From positions 302,001 through 366,000 of the forward strand of contig NC_087393.1 in assembly GCF_963675165.1 (NCBI RefSeq): a DNA stretch of 64,000 nucleotides. Reading direction: 5' to 3'. The notes under the pieces are model-generated. The model had not been told where the DNA came from, searched no databases, and saw only the letters and a list, made by a program, of their open reading frames with translations. Below are positions 58,322 to 64,000 of this stretch, in pieces (positions within the stretch are counted from its first letter, which is position 1; the number at the start of each line of letters is the position of its first letter). The translations under genes were made by a program, and so were the position numbers. This stretch comes from Halichondria panicea (Eukaryota; Porifera; Demospongiae; Suberitida; Halichondriidae).

Positions 58322-58579
58322 TGTACATATATATAATTATATATATATATTATACTGCTGGTTTTGTGATTTTACTTGATAACTTATTGCTGCATTAATA
58401 TCTTAAACTTAAGACACGAATGACGACCAAACAATATTGTTAATGAACACGATATGAATTTATGCTGAAGTAAAATTCCCATTTTAACTGAGCAGCATAT
58501 TTAAAATGGTTGTTAAACAATTATAAAATAGCCGCCTGAGTAGAAGTACTTCTCATTATGTCCAACTTGAGAGCACATG

Positions 58580-60993
58580 TCACAACCACACAAGTTCGTA
58601 TCCATCCTCTGTCTCTGGTAAACTAGTAGCTCCATTCTCCACCAATTTCCCAAAAGCAATGTACTGAGTCATATCACCATCCCTCTCCTCCACATTGTTT
58701 ATGGTATTTGCTTGTGTATACATGTTGGGTGGATTTAAAGTTGTAATTGCAATTGGCTCATAGGCTATTGCCGTAGGTTCTGAGTAGACTTCACCCATGT
58801 TTTCTAGGGTATTGGGTGCCCGGGTCTCTCTGTTTGGATATGAGAAGGAGTTCAGTACAAGCTAGGCAGTGATCATTTAATCTTACTCTGAATTTGTCTC
58901 ATTTTCAGCAATCTGCACAGTATTGGATCCAGTCGTGGCCTCTGTCCTATTGATAATCATACATAATCATTGTTTTAATTACTCCTCGACCCATGCAGCG
59001 TTAAATAAAGCACCTTTGAATGGCTAGTTTCGTTTGTCCAATGACATTGATTTTCTGATTTTCTGAAAGCTTATAAGGAGCTCTTTCCGATGGATATACG
59101 TATTAAAACTTTTGGCCTGTTTTTAACAAAATACTCATGGTCTTTTCCCGAAAATGGACCTGTTCCAAATTTAAGATTTGAGCATACCATGATGGCATCT
59201 GAAAGAGCTCCTTTTAAAATCAAAACTAACATTAATGTGATTAGACCATCAGAACTAAAGTTGTAGCCGTTCAAAGATGCTTTATTAATGCTTCATGTAT
59301 TAATTACCTGATATTTCTCCCCTTATTCCTTTTAACTAGTAGGCACACTAGTATAATGATAGTGACATTTAAGATCACAAGTACGAAGGTAGCTCCACCC
59401 ACTGACCCTCCCACAATAGCTCCTGTGTTCCCAGTCATAGTGTCATCCGTTCGTTGGGGGAAGTTTGTTGATGTAATTTGTGTGGTATCTGTGGTGGTAG
59501 CATCTGTATGTGTGTGTGTGTACTGAGAATAGTGTGCATATTAGTCAGTAAAAAAATCTCCCAGTTATTAAAATACAGATTTAAGAGAATTTGTGGTGTC
59601 ACGGTGTATGCCCTCTGTGTATATATAATGATGCTAAATAGCTTACCTAGAGGTAGGACACAGCCGATTGCCTCCAGGTCCAAGCAAAGTACTGCTCCTC
59701 CAAAGAATGCCACACCTACAATCCTCAATATTTGAGTGGTGAGGGGGTTGGGTAGGACTGTCGTGCTGACACTGGGAGAGTCTGGTCTAGTAAAGACCAT
59801 TGGTTGGAAGGAATTAGGTTGGAGAATGCTGCTCAACTGGTCACTGTTAGGACCATACTCTATTGTAAACTGAGTGAGGTAGTACTGGAATTCTCCTCCA
59901 TCTCCCTCTATCTGTAGCTCTTGAATTATGATATTTTCTCTGAAATCGACTTGAATCCAAGCGCCAATACCCAAACCTTCTTGTGCACACCATTCCATTC
60001 CCCCCAGCCTAGCCTTGTGAGGGGGATAGTCTTCAGAGAAGATTGAACTGGCTGTGATCTGTTCATCCTCCACTCTGTACTTCTCACCAGTAATAAGAGG
60101 CTCTCGACATACTGTATGTAGGGGGGGGGGGGGGGGGGGGTAAAGTAGATAGCTTTGTGCTTATAGGCATTTTAGATTAAGGGCTTTTTTCATTCGTGAT
60201 GTCACGATCTATAGCTGCCCTCTGTGTATAATGATAATGGTATATGCTAAATAGCTTACCTGGAGGTAGGACACAGCCGATTGCCTCCAGGTCCAAACAA
60301 AGCACTGCTCCTCCAAAGAATGCCACACCTACAATCCTCAATATTCGAGTGGTGAGGGGGTTGGGTAGGACTGTGGTGCTGACATCGGGAGAGTCTGGTC
60401 TAGTGAAGACCATCGGGTCAGTGGAATTAGGTTGGAGAATGCTGCTCAACTGGTCACTGTTAGGACCATACTCTATTGTAAACTGAGTGAGGTAGTACTG
60501 GAATTCTCCTCCATCTCCCTCTATCTGTAGCTCTTGAATTATGACATTTTCTCTGAAATCGACTTGAATCCAAGCGCCAATACCCAAACCTTCTTGTGCA
60601 CACCATTCCATTCCCCCCAGCCTAGCCTTGTGAGGGGGGTAGTCTTCAGAGAAGATTGAACTGGCTGTGATCTGTTCATCCTCCACTCTGTACTTCTCAC
60701 CAGTAATAAGAGGCTCTCGACAAACTATATGTGGGGGGGGGGTAAAGTATACAGAGACGTACCTGGTTACGTAATCCTACAGTGAAATTATTTATTATAC
60801 TAAGTTGATAAAAGTAGTTGTTATAATTATAGTAATTTTTTAACATGCTGTTATACTGTAGATACATATAGATTTGGTAAACATTGGACATAAGAACTGT
60901 GATAGCTTTCTCTCACTCACCATTTCCCTGACATAGGACTTGAGATGTTTGTAGTATACACACTAACATCACCCAAACAGCTGTGGACGTCAT
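58580..60993 (-). CDS. Discoidin-domain transmembrane receptor-like protein, copy E, with two discoidin exons
   Basis: Exons 60993-60921 (signal), 60724-60260 (discoidin 1), 60111-59647 (discoidin 2), 59488-59308 (transmembrane), 58946-58887 (linker) and 58829-58580 (tail). Both discoidin exons are 465 bases and symmetric phase 1, so using both gives 497 residues and using either one gives 342. They differ at only about six residues. Both lack the usual GG loop sequence of A-C and share VAFFGGAVLCLDLEAIGC. The tail is reduced: the block containing LEYAQV is deleted, AYGxL is changed to AFGKL (tyrosine lost), and the end is GYELVWL. The acceptor of discoidin 1 is TAG after a C run. Whether both exons are spliced together or alternatively cannot be told from DNA. 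Confidence 0.8.
58985..59290. repeat. Hairpin repeat in intron 3 of copy E
   Basis: Family member with GATTTTCTGAAAGCTTATAA and the inverse end CATCAGAACTAAAGTTGTAG, at the same intron position as in A-D. Confidence 0.75.
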
Positions 60994-61320
60994 CCTTGCA
61001 TGCAGCTTCACAGTTTGAGTAGATAATATTTCCCAAATGAATACTTATGGGTGCCTTGTTGCATCAGATTAAGAACATGCAGAGGCCATATGTGATCCCT
61101 TCCAGCATATTTGTGCCTAGTTTGTTGGTGGTCATCCCACGATTCAACCAAATATTGTGATAAGTGCTGGTATACGTATGTACACTCATACATGCACTGT
61201 TTAAATGCATGCACTGGCAGAACGTATTAAAATTGCTTGATGTTCAAATTGATACCCCACATAATGCGTATACACTAACATACGTAATCATACTTGCATA
61301 GTGCCATACAATGGATTGTC
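60994..61320. promoter_or_regulatory. Upstream region of copy E (class 2)
   Basis: It carries the class 2 block (TTTCCCAAATGAATACTTAT, then ATCCCTTCCAGCATATTTGT). No gene was seen. Confidence 0.45.
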
Positions 61321-61329
61321 AATCAGTTC

Positions 61330-61800
61330 TTTTCCAACATTCTCTGGTTCACTTTTTGTTCCAGCATAAGCAGCATTCTCCATCAAGCTCCCATATAGGC
61401 CGTGTTAATAACTGTCTTCTTCTCTGTGCCATCTTGAAAGGCCTCCATGTCTGCTTCAATCTTTGTTCCATCAGCTAAGCTACCATAGGCTGTGTTAATA
61501 ACTGTCTTCTCTGTGCCATCTTGAAAGGCCTCCATGTCTGGTTCAATCTTGGTTCCATCAGTTAAGCTCCCGTAGGCTGTGTCAATAACTATCTTCTCTA
61601 TGTCATCTTGAGAGGTCTCTATATCGTCTTTACTGTCCATACTTTATTGACTGCTCTCACTGAATGTTATGGGTTGGCCATTGCTAGGCAACACGACCTT
61701 TATAGGCATGTCCACTTTAGCGTATGCGTACAATAGGGGTCTACCAACACTTTTGTATATGATGTGCTTAAAGCTTTAACGTTTGAACTACCAATGATTT
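61330..61800 (-). pseudogene. Second-tail region downstream of copy F with repeated TAYGSL motifs
   Basis: Resembles the copy B second-tail exon but is interrupted by TAA at the SSQQ position. Downstream, a 75-84 bp unit is tandemly repeated (minus-strand ORF 61640-61383), encoding INTAYGSLADGTKIEADMEA-type units with AFQDGTEK. Each unit carries TAYGSL, an ITIM-like TxYxxL. Whether any of it is translated is unknown. Confidence 0.55.
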
Positions 61801-62032
61801 TGTATATGAGTTTTGTATGTATATATATGCTCCATGCATCCTCTATACCTCAGGCTTTCATACTAACAGTACATGTATTAATAACTTTTCTGCAAGCTTG
61901 AAATATATATTAACGACCAAAAAAAAAAATAGTTGATAGGACTATGACATAATATCTTTAGTCAAAAAATTGTAGAATGATTATATAATTATCTCGTTAT
62001 GTTCAACTTGAGAGCACATGTCACAATCACAA

Positions 62033-63598
62033 TCACACAAGTTCGTATCCATCTTCTGTCTCTGGTAGATTAGTAGCTCCATTCTCCACTAATCTTTCAT
62101 AAGCTACGTTCTGAGTTATGTCACCATCCCTCTCCTCCGCATTGCCATAGCCACCTTTCATGGTACCTACTTGTACATATTCAAGGTCAGGGATCTCATA
62201 CGTGTTGGGTGGATTTAAAGTTGTAATTGCAATTGGCTCGTAGACTATTTCCGTAGGTTCTGAGTAAACTTCACCCATGTTTTCTAGGGTATTGGGAGAC
62301 CAGGTCTCTCTGTTTGGATAAGAGAAGGAGTTCATTACAAGCTAGGCGGTGATCATTTAATCTTACTCTGAATTTGTCTCATTTTCGGCAATCTCCACAG
62401 TATTGGATCCTGGCGTGCATGGCCTCTGTCCTATATTGATAATCCATTTCACCATTTTATTGAATACATTGAATTACCTGATATTTCTCCCCTTATTCTT
62501 TTTAACTAGTAGGCACACAACTAGTATGATGATAGTGACAAGTAAGATCACAAATACGAAGGTAGCTCCACCCACTGCCCCTCCCACAATAGCTCCTGTG
62601 TTCTCAGCACTGGCTGTCATAGCATCCTCTGTTTGTTGGGGGGCCGGGGGGGGTTGTTGATATATTTTGTGTGGTGTCTGTGGTATAGCAGTTATAATTA
62701 TGTTTGTGTGTGTGTACCGAGAATAGTGTATATATTAGTCAGTATACCAATACATACTTGCATTAATTAAAACACCGGTATTTTAGAAGAGCTCTTTTTT
62801 TTATTTGCGGTGTCACGGTCTAGCTGCCCTTTGCATGTGATATATATAATTATGCTAGACGGGCTTACCTGGAGATAGGACACAGCCGATTGCCTCCATG
62901 TCCAAACAAGGCTCGTCTCCAGAATGGACCACACTGACAATCCTCAATACTCGAGTGGTGAGGGGTGTGGGCAGGACTGTCGTGCTGACACTGGGAGAGT
63001 CTGGTCTAGTGAAGACCATTGGTTGAATGAAATTAGCTTGGAGAATGGTGCTCAACTGGCTACTGTTAGGACCATGCTCTATTGTGAACTAAGTGACGTA
63101 AAATTGACCGTTTCCTTCATCTCCCTCTATCTGTAACTCTTGAATCATGACATCTACTCCGAAATCTACTTGAATCCAGCTTCCCGTATCACCACCTCGT
63201 GCGCACCATGAGTTTCCCCCCAGCCTAGCCTCGTGGGGACGGTAATTTTGGGAGAAGCTTGAACTGGCCGTGAACTGTTCATCCTCCACTCTGTACTTCT
63301 CACCAGTAATGAGGGCCTGGGGCTCTTGGCATGCTGTATGGGGGAGGAGAGAAATTATAGCCTTATGTTTTTAGAAATGTGCATGTATCTGGCTATTGTA
63401 GTTCTAGCCTAAAGATTGTACTGTAAAATTATAACGCGATAAGTCAATAAAATATGTAGCTGCATGTATATGTATAGGTGAACATTGGACATGCAAAACT
63501 GTGATAGCTTTCTCTCACTCACCATTATTTCCTTGGTATAGGACTTGAGATGTTTGTAGTATACACACTAACATCACTCAAACAGCTGTGGAAGTCAT
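62033..63598 (-). pseudogene. Discoidin-domain receptor-like copy F, disrupted
   Basis: All five exons are recognisable: 63598-63523, 63333-62869, 62677-62478, about 62428-62363 and about 62310-62033. The discoidin exon has an in-frame TAG at 63089-63091 where other copies have CAG (glutamine of NQFTIE). The transmembrane exon is 200 bases, which breaks the phase rule met by all other copies. The change sits in a C-rich run near 62640 and leads to a stop before the membrane segment. Splice sites are intact. The hairpin repeat found in intron 3 of A-E is absent. Either lesion could be an assembly error, but two independent ones make a pseudogene likely. The tail still reads VAYERLV and GYELV. 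Confidence 0.75.
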
Positions 63599-63650
63599 CC
63601 TTGCAGCTTCTTACAGCTTCTTACAGCTTCGTACAGCTTGAGTAGGTATA
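63599..63650. repeat. 11-bp tandem repeat upstream of copy F
   Basis: CAGCTTCTTA is repeated three to four times directly before the copy F start codon. Other copies have a single unit. Confidence 0.8.
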
Positions 63651-63653
63651 GTA

Positions 63654-64000
63654 TTTCCCAAATGAATACTTATAGTGTCTTGTTGCATATAGAGTAAGAA
63701 CTATGCGAAGTCCATATGTGATCGCTTCCAGTGCATGTTTGTGTAACTAGCACTTGGTGTGCTACGGTGCTACTTAATTAAGTGTTGGTATGTACGTACG
63801 TGCATGTGCTTATATGAACTGTTAAACTGGCAGATCGTATGAACTTACTTGATATATTGACATAATTAACGCACACTATACATATACCGTTACGTAATCA
63901 TACTTGCATAGGACCATACAACAGATTGTCTTTCCCTTTGGTTCACATCCAGCATAAGCAGCATTCTCCACAATGCTCCCATATAGACTGTATTAATAAC
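63654..64000 (-). other. Class 2 upstream block of copy F and 3' edge of a further array member
   Basis: 63654-63790 is the class 2 flank. From about 63945 to the window end, sequence matches the second-tail region (CAGCATAAGCAGCATTCTCC as in copies E and F), so a seventh gene, G, probably lies beyond the window. Confidence 0.6.

Larger units (their letters stand above)
57491..58579. other. Region 3' of copy E: duplicated flank and MITEs
   Basis: 57590-57710 and 58000-58140 match 45840-45950 and 46060-46190 near copy A. Two MITE-like elements are inserted between or beside the matched blocks. No gene was seen. Confidence 0.55.

Noticed and set aside
63089-63289. A separate 66-residue gene in copy F
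   Set aside because: It is simply the first part of the discoidin exon, truncated by the TAG at 63089.

Overview
This window is animal nuclear DNA: intron-dense genes with GT-AG junctions, cilia and immune-adaptor gene families, many CA/GT microsatellites and small hairpin repeats. The compact gene spacing, the tandem RING/TRAF genes and the style of interspersed hairpin repeats suggest a demosponge (Amphimedon-like). That assignment is an inference; nothing in the window proves the species.

Layout. 587-3773 (+): a three-exon SKAP-type adaptor (PH + SH3). 4040-5117 (-): LSM11, the U7 snRNP Sm-like protein, tail to tail with SKAP. 5323-13740 (-): a complete 25-exon tubulin chaperone D (TBCD), reconstructed as 1192 aa. 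13772-15311: a 1.54-kb DNA transposon with perfect 41-bp inverted ends and a 7-bp target duplication, inserted 25 bp upstream of the TBCD start codon. 15592-16631 (+): a two-exon glutathione S-transferase with an N-terminal hydrophobic segment. 17045-45283 (-): a ~46-exon axonemal dynein heavy chain of the DNAH3/7/12 inner-arm type. One 6.7-kb intron of it (29602-36293) holds two paralogous RING/TRAF genes on the opposite strand (29754-31149 and 33837-35230), a large foldback repeat and a 200-base assembly gap.

46640-64000 (-): a tandem array of at least six related genes (copies A-F here) plus the 3' edge of a seventh. Each has five exons: signal peptide, one F5/8-type-C (discoidin) domain, a transmembrane exon, a 20-residue linker and a tyrosine-motif tail. 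The tails carry YxxM, LxYxxV and YxxL motifs resembling SH2-recruiting motifs of immune receptors. The copies fall into two subfamilies by upstream sequence and by tail ending. The array shows exon duplication (E), tail duplication (A), possible gene conversion (E), optional second tail exons (B, D, E, F) and pseudogenisation (F). This array is the most likely undescribed system: a rapidly evolving family of lectin-like receptors with signalling tails. An immune or self-recognition role is inference only.

Exon coordinates for SKAP, LSM11, TBCD, GST, TRAF and the array were set by splice sites plus reading-phase closure. Most dynein exon edges are approximate.
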